A stretch of 64,000 nt of DNA from Lysobacter sp. 5GHs7-4 (GCF_021284765.1 NZ_CP089924.1:4296001-4360000); one strand, 5' to 3'; positions 45,025 to 53,468 are shown, counted from the first letter of the stretch. Program-made: numbers and translations. Notes: generated by a model from the letters alone, not told the origin.

Positions 45025-46373
45025 ACGTAGCGCCTGGCCGCCCGCTGGCCCTGTTCGAGCGCGCGCTGTACGGCGACGGGCTGTGGCCCGGCAACGTCGG
45101 CGTAACCGCCTGCATCGACGGCACGATCGCGCACGCGGCCCTGCAGCGCGCGCTGGCGCTGGCGCAGGCGCGCCATCCGCTGCTGCGCTGCCTGGTGGTG
45201 GAACGCCAGGGGCGGCCGTGGTTCGAATTGCAGGACAGGCCGCCGCCGATCCCGCTGCGCGTGCTCGAACGCCGCGGCGAAGAGGATTGGGTGGCGCTGT
45301 CGGCGCAGGAACTGCAGCGCTGCTTCGACGGCCGCCGCGAGCCGCTGGCGCGGCTGCTGTGGCTGCGCGGCGAGACGCGCAGCGAACTGGTGCTGGTCTG
45401 CCATCACGCGATTTGCGACGGCCGCGCGCTGAGCCATCTGCTGGGCGAACTTCTGCATTGGTGCGAGGCGCCGGAGCGCAGCGTCGAGACGCGTCACGCC
45501 CTGCCCAGCTTCAGCGAACTGCTGCCGGCGATCGTGCGCACCGACCCCGGCCTGCAACGCAGCATCCGCTGGCGCGCCGCGGCGCTGTCGCTGGCGCTGC
45601 GATGGCTGGTGCGCGACCGGCCGGCGCAGCACTACGGCGCGATCTACCGCGAGCTGTGGACCTTGGACGAGGCCGCGACCCGGCGCCTGTCCGAGCTGTG
45701 CCGCGCGCAACGCGTGAGCGCCTACGTCGCCATCAGCCTGGCCTTCGTGCTGGCGTTCCGATCGGTCTGCGGGCCGCGCCGCATCCAGCGCTTCGTGGCG
45801 CCGGTGGACATGCGCAGCCTGGTGACCGGCATCGGCGAAGGCGACCTGTTCGGCATCGCGCCCACGGTCGAACTGCGCCCCGGCAAGACCGACGCGGGCA
45901 CCGCCGCGCCAGCCGCGTTCTGGGAACGCGCACGCGCGCTGCAGGCCGACCTGCAGGACAAGATCGAAGCGCTGCCGCCCAAGGTCTACCGCAACTTCCT
46001 CGGCCTGGAGCGCCTGCACCACGTGTTCGAGCGCATGGTCGTGTACGCGCGCTCGCGCCGCGAGGGTCGCCAGCTCACGCTGAGCAACCTGGGCCGGCTG
46101 TCGCTGGCGCAGGACTACCGCGGCTTCCATCTGCGCGCGGTGCGCGGCATCTCCGGCGTGGTCGGCGCCACGCCCGCGCACCAGGTGGTGATCTCGCGCT
46201 ATGCCGGCCGCTACGACTTCGCGCTGGCCTCCGACGAGGAATCCCTGCCGCGCGCACAGGCGCAGCGCATCCGCGAGCACGCCATGGAGCTGCTGCTGGC
46301 GCTGACCGCCGAGCAGCCGCAGCCCGGCACCGCCGCCCCCTCCGTTCCCGCCGCCTCGGTGAGCCCCGCATGA
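45021..46373 (+). CDS. Condensation/PapA-like acyltransferase (HHxxxDG)
   Basis: 450 aa; its ATG overlaps the GT1 stop (ATGA). The protein has the two-lobed chloramphenicol-acetyltransferase fold of NRPS condensation domains and of mycobacterial PapA acyltransferases: catalytic [20 protein letters not shown] near residue 125 and a late LTLSNLGRLSL segment. It lacks carrier and adenylation domains, so it should act on an acyl-CoA or acyl carrier and a hydroxyl or amine of the glycolipid. The C-terminal 20 residues are Pro/Ala-rich. It may acylate the sugar. Confidence 0.8.
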   Translation: MNVAPGRPLALFERALYGDGLWPGNVGVTACIDGTIAHAALQRALALAQARHPLLRCLVVERQGRPWFELQDRPPPIPLRVLERRGEEDWVALSAQELQRCFDGRREPLARLLWLRGETRSELVLVCHHAICDGRALSHLLGELLHWCEAPERSVETRHALPSFSELLPAIVRTDPGLQRSIRWRAAALSLALRWLVRDRPAQHYGAIYRELWTLDEAATRRLSELCRAQRVSAYVAISLAFVLAFRSVCGPRRIQRFVAPVDMRSLVTGIGEGDLFGIAPTVELRPGKTDAGTAAPAAFWERARALQADLQDKIEALPPKVYRNFLGLERLHHVFERMVVYARSRREGRQLTLSNLGRLSLAQDYRGFHLRAVRGISGVVGATPAHQVVISRYAGRYDFALASDEESLPRAQAQRIREHAMELLLALTAEQPQPGTAAPSVPAASVSPA

Positions 46374-47347
46374 AGCGCTACGGCCTGATCTTCGTGCTGT
46401 ACCAGCCCGACGCCGAGTTCGTCGACAACCTGCGGCGCGCGCGCGCGATCTGCAGCGATCTGATCGCGGTCGACAACACGCCCGATCCCGACCCGAACCT
46501 GCACGCCGTCCTGCATGCCGAGCGCATCGACGTGCTGGTCAACCGCAACCGCGGCGGACTGGCGGGCGCCTACAACCGCGGCGCCGAGGTGCTGCTGGCG
46601 CGCGGCTGCGAGGTGATCTTCCTGCTCGACCAGGATTCCAAGATCGAGGCCTCGTTCTTCGAATCGATGATGCAGGCCAGCGCCGGACTGGACGGCGACG
46701 GCTTCGTGCTGGGCCCGCGCGTGTACGAGATCAATCTGGGCAAGTACATGCCGACGTTTCCGCCCGGCCGCCGCTTTCCCAAGCCCAGGCGCATGACCGA
46801 CGCGGACCGCGGCCTGTTCCCCACCTTGTTCGTGATCTCTTCCGGCTCGGCGATTTCCGCGCAGGCCTATCGCAGGCTGGGCGCGTTTCGCGAGGACTAT
46901 TTCATCGAGTACATCGACATCGAGTACGGCCTGCGCGCATCCAGCCAGGGCGTGCCGGTATACGTGAACGCCGACGTGACCATGCGCCAGACCACCGGCC
47001 AGATCCGCCGTCACGGCAAACTCCACACCACCCACCACGTCGCCTGGCGCCGCTACTACGGCGCGCGTAACGCGGTGCATTGCCTGCACCTGTACAAGGC
47101 GCACTGGGGCCTGCACTGGCTCAGCGCCGCGCTGGCGCTGCACCAGGGCCTGTGCGTGGCGCTGTTCGAGCCGGACAAGCGGCGCAAGCTGCTCGCCATC
47201 GCTTGCGGTTATTGGGACGGCCGCCGCGGCCGGCTGGGGCGGTTCGAGCGATTGCATCCGCGCTTGCACGCCTATTGCAGCGGCCAGGCGCGCGCCGCCG
47301 CCGCGTCCGGCGTCAAGCCCGAGGCGCTGCCCGGAGACGCCTCATGA
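46370..47347 (+). CDS. GT2-family glycosyltransferase (RhlC / rhamnosyltransferase-like)
   Basis: 325 aa; ATG overlaps the upstream TGA by 4 bases. GT-A fold: LIFVLYQPDAEFVDNLRRA, ICSDLIAVDNTP, RNRGGLAGAYNRG, and the metal-binding FLLDQDSKIE (DxD-like), with ISSGSAIS, EYIDIEYGLRA (acceptor/catalytic Asp/Glu). Same family as RhlC, which adds the second rhamnose in rhamnolipids. A role as the second sugar transferase in the operon follows from context. No membrane helices except a weak C-terminal segment (LHWLSAALALHQGLCVALF). Confidence 0.85.
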   Translation: MKRYGLIFVLYQPDAEFVDNLRRARAICSDLIAVDNTPDPDPNLHAVLHAERIDVLVNRNRGGLAGAYNRGAEVLLARGCEVIFLLDQDSKIEASFFESMMQASAGLDGDGFVLGPRVYEINLGKYMPTFPPGRRFPKPRRMTDADRGLFPTLFVISSGSAISAQAYRRLGAFREDYFIEYIDIEYGLRASSQGVPVYVNADVTMRQTTGQIRRHGKLHTTHHVAWRRYYGARNAVHCLHLYKAHWGLHWLSAALALHQGLCVALFEPDKRRKLLAIACGYWDGRRGRLGRFERLHPRLHAYCSGQARAAAASGVKPEALPGDAS

Positions 47348-48645
47348 GCCGCCCGCTGTCCACCATCGAGCATCTGATCGACGGCTGCATCGTGTACGCG
47401 ATCCGGCTGGAGGGCGAGATCGACGAAACCCGCCTGCGCGCGGCGCTCGCGCGCGTGCAGGCCAAGCATCCGGCCCTGCGCGCCACCCTGCGGGCGCACG
47501 GCGCGGGGCTGCGCTATGTCGACGACAGCGCCGGCCCGATTCCGCTGCGCGTCGCGCCCCTGCGCGGCGACGACGACAGCCGGCGCGAGGCCGACCTGGA
47601 GCTGGAAACGCCGTTCGCCTGCGGATGCGCGCAATTGCGGCTGGTCTGGCTGCACGGCGTGGGCCGCCACGAACTGCTGTTCGCGGCCTCGCACCGCATC
47701 TGCGACGGCATGAGCCTGCTGATCGTCGCGCGCGAGACCCTCAAGGCGCTGCACGACGCATCGCCGCTGCTGCCGTATGCGGCGCTGACCGCCCGCGACA
47801 TCGTCGGCGACTACCGCCCCGAGCACCCGCGCCGCCGGCGCTGGACCGCGCGCGCGATTGGCCTGCTGCTGCGGCTGCTGCCGCCGATGGCCGCGCCGGT
47901 CAACCGCGAACACCATGTGGAATGGAGCGCCGGCCCGGTGCTGTCCAGCGCATTGCGCCAGCGCTGCAAGCGCGAGCAAGTGTCGGTGCATGCGGCGCTG
48001 CTGGTCGCGCTGGACGAGGCGTTGCTGACCGCGTTGGGCCGCGAGCAGGTGCCGGCCTGGATCGAGAGCCCGATGGACGGCCGCCGCGGCCGCGTGCCGG
48101 CACTGGCCGACGACCGCCTGTTCTACGGCGGCGGCGGGCTCAAGTTCCGCACCGGCCAGGACAACGGCAGGGATTATTGGGAGCGCGTGCGCGGCGCTCA
48201 CGACTCGATGCAGGCCCAGATCGAACGCGAGAGCCGCGAGATCCCCAGCCGCTACCACTTCTGCGACCTGATCCGGCCGCCTGCGGCCTCGCAGTTGAAC
48301 GCGCTGGTGCGCTTGGGCAATGTGCTGGGGCTGAAAGGCAGCTGGAACCGCATCACCCTGTCCAACCTGGGTCAGATCGACCTGGTCGGCGACGAGGCGC
48401 CGTTCCGGCTCGAGGATTTCCGCCTGTACGTGCACTCGCATTCGGTACACGCGCTGGGCTTGCTGGTGTACGCGCTGCACGGGCAGATCCGCTTCTACTT
48501 CATGGGCGACCGCTCCTGTATCGAGTTCGACCGCATCCAGGCCCTGCGCGACGCGTTCATGGCCGTGCTGGCGGCGCAGGTGGAGCGGGTGCAGGCCGCG
48601 GCGGTGCCGCTCGTGCAGGTGGGCGACGCGACCTGCGCGGGCTGA
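47344..48645 (+). CDS. Second condensation/PapA-like acyltransferase, degenerate SHxxxDG
   Basis: 433 aa; ATG overlaps the GT2 stop. The same fold as the acyltransferase at 45021, with the catalytic motif FAASHRICDGMSLLI (first His replaced by Ser; second His and Asp-Gly kept). The C-terminal part has ITLSNLGQIDLVGDEAPFRLEDFRLYVHS, matching the LTLSNLG segment of the first. The second His is the catalytic one in this superfamily, so activity is possible but not certain. Last gene of the operon; the glutathione S-transferase gene follows after 69 bases with its own likely promoter. Confidence 0.78.
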   Translation: MSRPLSTIEHLIDGCIVYAIRLEGEIDETRLRAALARVQAKHPALRATLRAHGAGLRYVDDSAGPIPLRVAPLRGDDDSRREADLELETPFACGCAQLRLVWLHGVGRHELLFAASHRICDGMSLLIVARETLKALHDASPLLPYAALTARDIVGDYRPEHPRRRRWTARAIGLLLRLLPPMAAPVNREHHVEWSAGPVLSSALRQRCKREQVSVHAALLVALDEALLTALGREQVPAWIESPMDGRRGRVPALADDRLFYGGGGLKFRTGQDNGRDYWERVRGAHDSMQAQIERESREIPSRYHFCDLIRPPAASQLNALVRLGNVLGLKGSWNRITLSNLGQIDLVGDEAPFRLEDFRLYVHSHSVHALGLLVYALHGQIRFYFMGDRSCIEFDRIQALRDAFMAVLAAQVERVQAAAVPLVQVGDATCAG

Positions 48646-48714
48646 GCCCATGGTCCAGGCGCGAACGCGGGCGAGTTCCGCTACGCTGTCGCCATCACGG
48701 AACGGATCGCGACG

Positions 48715-49398
48715 ATGGCGCTCGTGCTCTACCAGCATCCCCTGGCGTCGTTCTGCCACAAGGTCCTGATCGCGTTGTACGAGAACGGGACTGAGTTCGA
48801 GCCGCGCCTGATCGAACGCGCCGCGGCCGACGAACATGCGCGCTTCCTGGACCTGTGGCCGGTCGGCAAGATGCCGGTGCTGCGCGACGAAGCGCGCGAC
48901 GTCACGGTGCCGGAAACCAGCATCATCATCGAGTACCTGGACCGTCACTACCCGGGGCCGCGGCCGTTGCTGCCCGTCGACCCGGACGCCAATCTCGACT
49001 CGCGGCTGTGGGACCGCTTCTTCGATCTGTACGTCAGCGTGCCGATGCAGAAGATCGTGCTGGACCGCCTGCGCGGCGAGGACGAGCGCGACCCGCGCGG
49101 CGTGGCCGATGCCTATACGGGCTTGGGCATCGCCTACGGCATGATCGAGCGCCGCCTGGCCGACCGCGAATGGGCCGGCGGCGACCGCTTCGGCCTGGCC
49201 GACTGCTCGGCCGCGCCGGCCCTGTTCTATGCCGGCATCCTGAGCCCGTTCGGCGATGCCTATCCGCGGCTGTCGGCCTACTTCGAGCGCCTGCTGCAGC
49301 GCGACTCGTACCGGCGCGTGCTGGCGCAGGCACGGCCCTATTTCCAGCTGTTTCCCTACTACGAGCGCATGCCGGCGCGGTTCCTGACCGGCGATTGA
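48715..49398 (+). CDS. Glutathione S-transferase family protein
   Basis: 227 aa. N-terminal thioredoxin-fold part (LYQHPLASFCHKVLIALYENG, then PVGKMPVLRDEAR and PETSIIIEYLDRHYPG, the GSH gamma-Glu contact) followed by an all-helical C-terminal domain (FGLADCSAAPALFYAGI). A Ser/Cys at the SFCHKV position is typical for bacterial (beta/zeta-like) GSTs. It conjugates or reduces electrophiles with glutathione. The gene is separate from the NRPS operon although just downstream. Confidence 0.9.
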   Translation: MALVLYQHPLASFCHKVLIALYENGTEFEPRLIERAAADEHARFLDLWPVGKMPVLRDEARDVTVPETSIIIEYLDRHYPGPRPLLPVDPDANLDSRLWDRFFDLYVSVPMQKIVLDRLRGEDERDPRGVADAYTGLGIAYGMIERRLADREWAGGDRFGLADCSAAPALFYAGILSPFGDAYPRLSAYFERLLQRDSYRRVLAQARPYFQLFPYYERMPARFLTGD

Positions 49399-49412
49399 CG
49401 CGTCGTCGGGCC

Positions 49413-49454
49413 ATGACTTCGTAAGTATGACCTCGCAGGCATGACCTCGCAGGT
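49413..49454 (+). repeat. Three tandem 14-base repeats, each opening with ATG, at the AraC gene start
   Basis: ATGACTTCGTAAGT, ATGACCTCGCAGGC, ATGACCTCGCAGGT at 49413, 49427 and 49441. As 14 is not a multiple of 3, the repeated ATGs lie in different frames and only the last is in frame with the regulator. Confidence 0.7.
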
Positions 49455-50358
49455 CATGGCCCGCAGACAGGCCGGCGCCTATCATCGCGACGAACGCCCC
49501 GCTTCCAGGCCGCAGTACGCCATGTCGGATTTCGCAGTCGCCCGTTTGTTCGACAGCGGCACCGTGGCGGTGCGCGACGTGCTGTGTTCGGGCCAATGCC
49601 GTCATCGCAGCGCCGAGGAATGCGCGTCGGCGACTCACCTGGTCTTTCCGTATCGCGGTCTGTACCTGCGCCACGTCGGCCAGGACCAATCGGTCGCCGA
49701 TGCCAACCACGCGCTGCTGTTCAATGCCGGCGAGGGTTATCAGGTCAGCCATCCCGTGCTCGGCGGCGACGCCAGTCTGGTGCTGGCGATTTCGCAACCG
49801 CTGCTGCGCGAACTGGCGCCCAACAGCCTGCTGCACCGGCGCGACGAGCTGGGTTTCCGGCGCCAGTCGCTGCGCATCGACGCGCGCGCGCAGGCGCTGG
49901 TCGCGCTGCTGCGCCACAGCCTGCAACTGGGCCGGATCGAAGCGCTGGAAGCCGAAAGCCTGGCCCTGACCCTGGTCTGCCGCAGCCTGGGCCCGCGCAC
50001 CAGCCACGCCACCGCCGCCACGCATGCGCGCCGGCGCCTGGTCGACCGGGTCAAGGTGCTGTTGGCCTCGGACCTGACCCGGCGCTGGAGCCTGGAGGAG
50101 ATCGCCGGCGAGATCGGCGGCTCGGCGGTGTACCTGACCCAGGCCTTCCAGCAGGTCGAAGGCCTGCCGCTGTACCGCTATCACCTGCGCCTGCGCCTGG
50201 CGCGCGCGCTGGACCTGATCCCGCATCGAACGGACATGTCGGCCTTGGCCCTGGACCTGGGCTTTTCCAGCCACAGCCATTTCAGCGCCGCGTTCAAGCA
50301 GGCCTACGGCCGCACGCCCACCGCGTTCCGGCGCTCGGCCTACGCCAAGAGCGCCTGA
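49441..50358 (+). CDS. AraC-family transcriptional regulator
   Basis: Up to 305 aa from ATG 49441; ATG at 49522 (MSDFAVARLFDSG) is an alternative that would match the usual start of this family and skip the tandem repeats. The C-terminal tandem HTH (DRVKVLLASDLTRRWSLEEIAGEIGGSAVYLTQAFQQVEGLPLYRYH, by parts, and LALDLGFSSHSHFSAAFKQAYGRTPTAFRR) is canonical. N-terminal half is a cupin-like sensor. It is followed, after 92 bases, by the coupled trio at 50451-52482, probably its target. Confidence 0.88.
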   Translation: MTSQVMARRQAGAYHRDERPASRPQYAMSDFAVARLFDSGTVAVRDVLCSGQCRHRSAEECASATHLVFPYRGLYLRHVGQDQSVADANHALLFNAGEGYQVSHPVLGGDASLVLAISQPLLRELAPNSLLHRRDELGFRRQSLRIDARAQALVALLRHSLQLGRIEALEAESLALTLVCRSLGPRTSHATAATHARRRLVDRVKVLLASDLTRRWSLEEIAGEIGGSAVYLTQAFQQVEGLPLYRYHLRLRLARALDLIPHRTDMSALALDLGFSSHSHFSAAFKQAYGRTPTAFRRSAYAKSA

Positions 50359-50450
50359 GCGGCGCGGATCGCTAAAGATTCCGACAGCGGCGCGTCCGCC
50401 GCGATGGTCTCCTGAGCGCACCCGATCCACGGGTCACTACGGAGAACGTC

Positions 50451-50588
50451 ATGAACGAGAACACCTGCGCCGCTTGCGATTGCGAGCTGGACGACCAGGC
50501 CATCGCGGTCAGCCTGGGCGGCCGCACCGTCGAAGTGTGCTGCGAAGAATGCGCGCAGAAGCTGCGCGAGTCGGAGGTGCGCGCATGA
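50451..50588 (+). CDS. 45-aa Cys-rich (TRASH/zinc-ribbon-like) protein
   Basis: ATG at 50451 with GGAGA 9 bases upstream. The product has five Cys in CAACDC and CCEEC motifs (residues 6-11 and 33-37), separated by a beta-hairpin segment (QAIAVSLGGRTVEV). This is the pattern of small TRASH/YHS-like metal-binding domains. Its stop overlaps the ATG of the next gene (ATGA), so it is translationally coupled. It is likely to be a metal chaperone or sensor for the operon. It is too short for ordinary gene lists. Confidence 0.75.
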   Translation: MNENTCAACDCELDDQAIAVSLGGRTVEVCCEECAQKLRESEVRA

Positions 50589-51472
50589 ACGGCGAGACTT
50601 ATTTCGCCGACCGGCGCACCGTCGCCACGCCCGCCGGCCGGATCAGCTACGTCGAACGCGGCGCGGGCCCGGTGGCGCTGTTCGTGCACGGCGTGCTGCT
50701 CAACGGCTACCTGTGGCGTCATCAGCTGGCCGAATTCGGCGACGCCCGGCGTTGCATCGCACCGGACCTGCTGGGCCACGGCTACACCCGGGCCAACGAA
50801 GGACAGGACCTGTCGGTGACCGCGAACGCGCACATGCTGGCGCAGTTCCTGGACGCGCTGGGCATCGATCGCGTCGACCTGGTCGGCAACGACAGCGGCG
50901 GCGGCATCTGCCAGATCTTCGCGGCGCTGTACCCGCAGCGCATTCGCAGCCTGGTGCTGAGCAACTGCGACGCCCACGACAATTGGCCGCCGGAAGCCTT
51001 CAAGCCGTTCGTGGCGATGGTCGCCGCCGGCGGGCTGGGCGACACGCTGCGCGCCATGCTGGCCGACAAGTCGGTGTTCCGCGAGGCGCTGGCGCCGGCC
51101 TACGAACGTCCCGAGCAGGTCGCCGACGCCACCATCGACACCTACCTGCGCCCGCTGCTGGACACCGAACGACTGCGCGCGCTGGAAGGCTTCGTCAACG
51201 CCTTCGACTGCCGCCACACGCTGGCAATCGAAGACGGGCTGCGCCGTCTGCAGGCGCCGACCCTGATCGCCTGGGGCACCGACGATGTCTATTTCCCGCT
51301 GACCTGGTCGCACTGGCTGCAGCAGACCATTCCCGGCACCACCGGGCGGGTCGAGTTCGACGGCGCGCGCATCTTTTTCCCGGAGGAACGTTGGCAGGAA
51401 TTCAACCGCGCACTGCGCGCGCATTGGCAGGCGCACTCGGTCGCGGCCGCGGACGAGGCGGCCACGGCATGA
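50585..51472 (+). CDS. Alpha/beta hydrolase (haloalkane-dehalogenase-like)
   Basis: 295 aa; ATG overlaps the stop of the 45-aa gene. HGVLLNGYLWRHQL (oxyanion loop), PDLLGHGYT, nucleophile elbow VDLVGNDSGGGICQ with Asp where most hydrolases have Ser, and AWGTDDVYFPL (acid). The C-terminal His normally in this position is not seen: the segment reads RIFFPEERWQEF. Thus the triad may be incomplete or use another residue. Coupled to the saccharopine-dehydrogenase-like gene next. Confidence 0.8.
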   Translation: MNGETYFADRRTVATPAGRISYVERGAGPVALFVHGVLLNGYLWRHQLAEFGDARRCIAPDLLGHGYTRANEGQDLSVTANAHMLAQFLDALGIDRVDLVGNDSGGGICQIFAALYPQRIRSLVLSNCDAHDNWPPEAFKPFVAMVAAGGLGDTLRAMLADKSVFREALAPAYERPEQVADATIDTYLRPLLDTERLRALEGFVNAFDCRHTLAIEDGLRRLQAPTLIAWGTDDVYFPLTWSHWLQQTIPGTTGRVEFDGARIFFPEERWQEFNRALRAHWQAHSVAAADEAATA

Positions 51473-52482
51473 GCCCCACCATCGCCGTCTACGGCGCCTA
51501 CGGCCACACCGGGCGCTTCGTGATCGCGCAGTTGCGCAAGCGCGGTTTGACACCGCGCCTGTGCGGCCGCGATGCCGCGAAGCTGCAGACGCTGGCCGAC
51601 GCCTATCCGGACCTGGATCGCCGGCAGGCCGCGATCGACGCGCCGCACCAGCTGGACCGCATGCTGGAAGGCTGCGCGGCCGTGATCAATTGCGCGGGCC
51701 CCTTCCTCGACACCGCCGCGCCGGTGCTGGAAGCGGCCCTGCGCGCCGGCCTGCCCTACCTGGACCTGTGCGCCGAACAAGGCGCAGCGCTGGACCTGGT
51801 CGCCGGCTACGACCGGCAAGTGCGCGACGCGGGCCTGATCGCGATACCGGCCATGGCCTTCTTCGGCGGCCTGGCCGATCTGCTGGCCACCGCCGCGTTC
51901 GGCGATTGGCCGCAGGCCGATGCGATCGAAACGGCGGTGGCGCTGGACCGCTGGCATCCGACGATGGGCACGCGACTGACCGGGCAGCGCAACCAGCGGC
52001 CGCGGCTGGTGATCGCGAATTCGGAACTGGCCCTGCTGCCGCTGCCCGCGGCCACGCGCGACTGGACCTTCCCCGCGCCGTTCGGCACGCAACCGACCCT
52101 GGCCCTGCCGTTCTCGGAGATCGCCAGTTACGCGCGCCACCTGCGTTGTACGCGCGCGGACTCGTACATGAATCTGACCGCGGTGCAGGATGTGCGCGAT
52201 CCCGATACGCCGGTGCCGAGCGCGGTGGATGCGGACGGTCTGTCGGCGCAACGCTACGCGGTCGAGGTGCGCGTGCATCGGCAAGGGCGCACGCGCAGCG
52301 CGAGCGCGCAGGGGCGCGACATCTATGCGGTCAGCGCGCCGCTGATCGTCGAGGCGCTGGTGCGGATACTGGACGGCCGCAGCCATGCGACGGGTGTGGT
52401 CGCACCGGGCCAGGCCTTCGACGCCACCGACTTTCTGTCGGCGCTGCCGGACCTGACGTGGACGTTGGCGGCGGCTGAGTGA
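51469..52482 (+). CDS. Saccharopine-dehydrogenase-like NAD(P)-binding protein
   Basis: 337 aa; ATG overlaps the hydrolase stop (ATGA). The Rossmann motif TIAVYGAYGHTGRFVI at the N-terminus, then LCGRDAAKLQ, AVINCAGPFLDTAAPVLEAAL and PYLDLCAEQ match trans-acting enoyl reductase/saccharopine-dehydrogenase-family proteins. A second domain follows with AFFGGLADLLATAA. The substrate is unknown. Third gene of the AraC-linked unit; no later gene on the same strand. Confidence 0.82.
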   Translation: MSPTIAVYGAYGHTGRFVIAQLRKRGLTPRLCGRDAAKLQTLADAYPDLDRRQAAIDAPHQLDRMLEGCAAVINCAGPFLDTAAPVLEAALRAGLPYLDLCAEQGAALDLVAGYDRQVRDAGLIAIPAMAFFGGLADLLATAAFGDWPQADAIETAVALDRWHPTMGTRLTGQRNQRPRLVIANSELALLPLPAATRDWTFPAPFGTQPTLALPFSEIASYARHLRCTRADSYMNLTAVQDVRDPDTPVPSAVDADGLSAQRYAVEVRVHRQGRTRSASAQGRDIYAVSAPLIVEALVRILDGRSHATGVVAPGQAFDATDFLSALPDLTWTLAAAE

Positions 52483-52491
52483 GCCGCCGCC

Positions 52492-53406
52492 TCAATAGAA
52501 CGCGATGCCCGGCCGCAGCAGCAGGTGGAAGACCAGGGTCAGAGCGATCAACGCGAGCAAGGGGATGGCGACCGATCGCACCGCCGTCGTCTCGCCCGCG
52601 CGCGCGGGGATCGCGAACCACGCCGCGGCCTGCATCCACCACAGGCCGATCACGTACTCGGCCACCGGCACGATCGCGACCTGGTCCAGGCTGCCTGGCA
52701 CGCGCATCGCGATGATCAGCGGCAGCGCCAGCAAGCCCGGCAACGTCGCGACCTGGAATACGAACGCGCTGCGCCGGCCCGCGGAGGCGATCCGTTCCGG
52801 CTGCGCGGCCAGGGTGAGCAGCGGCCGCAGCAGGCGTACGGCGATCCAGACGATCGCCGCCATCGCCAACAGCGCGGCGACCGTCTTGGTCGGCGCGCTC
52901 CACTGCAGGTATTCCATCGCCATGCCGACGTCGTTGCCGGGGAAGATCGCACCCACCACGAACTGCGGCAGCGCCTGATAGCACCCGTGGAACGCCATCC
53001 AGATCGCGAACAGACGCCACAACGCCGAACGCGGCGGGCAACGCCGCAGCCAGTAGGCGCAGGCCGCGGCGACGATCAGCGTCGCCAGCGCGCCGGTGCC
53101 CTGGAACAGCTTGGCCAGCGGATGGTCGCCGTCCCAGTTGTGGTTGTTGTGGAACAGGGTCGGCCGCAGCCCCGGCGTGAACGCCTTGGGCAGCACCAGG
53201 AACAATTCCTGCACGAAGAAGATCAGGCTGAAGCACAGCGCGTACAGCAGCATTGAGGCGACGACCAGCGTCCAGTCCCAGGCCAGGGACGCGACCGGCG
53301 GCCGCGCCTGGCCGCGGCTGCGCCAAACGCCGTACGCGCCCAGCAGCAGCGGGCCGCCCAAGGCGAACACCGGAGCGAATACGGACAGAAAACCAATCGG
53401 GGTCAT
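52492..53406 (-). CDS. Hypothetical integral membrane protein
   Basis: 304 aa from ATG 53406 (MTPIGFLSVFAPVFALGGPLLLGAYGVW); the longer frame to 53994 lies over another gene and is excluded. Seven to eight helices are visible. A conserved-looking lumenal or cytoplasmic loop, HNNHNWDGDHPL, is rich in His and Asp and could bind metal. Family not recognised. Convergent with the saccharopine-dehydrogenase-like gene (9-base gap). Confidence 0.7.
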   Translation of the reverse strand: MTPIGFLSVFAPVFALGGPLLLGAYGVWRSRGQARPPVASLAWDWTLVVASMLLYALCFSLIFFVQELFLVLPKAFTPGLRPTLFHNNHNWDGDHPLAKLFQGTGALATLIVAAACAYWLRRCPPRSALWRLFAIWMAFHGCYQALPQFVVGAIFPGNDVGMAMEYLQWSAPTKTVAALLAMAAIVWIAVRLLRPLLTLAAQPERIASAGRRSAFVFQVATLPGLLALPLIIAMRVPGSLDQVAIVPVAEYVIGLWWMQAAAWFAIPARAGETTAVRSVAIPLLALIALTLVFHLLLRPGIAFY

Positions 53407-53468
53407 GACGATCGCAGCCTGGGAGCAGACGCGAGTGTAGGCGAGTCGCGCGCGATCGTCGCCGCGGG

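Noticed and set aside
47272..50430. 1052-codon minus-strand ORF opposite the last acyltransferase, GST and AraC genes
   Set aside because: Antisense shadow; product is Gln/His/Arg/Ala-rich and crosses several recognised genes.
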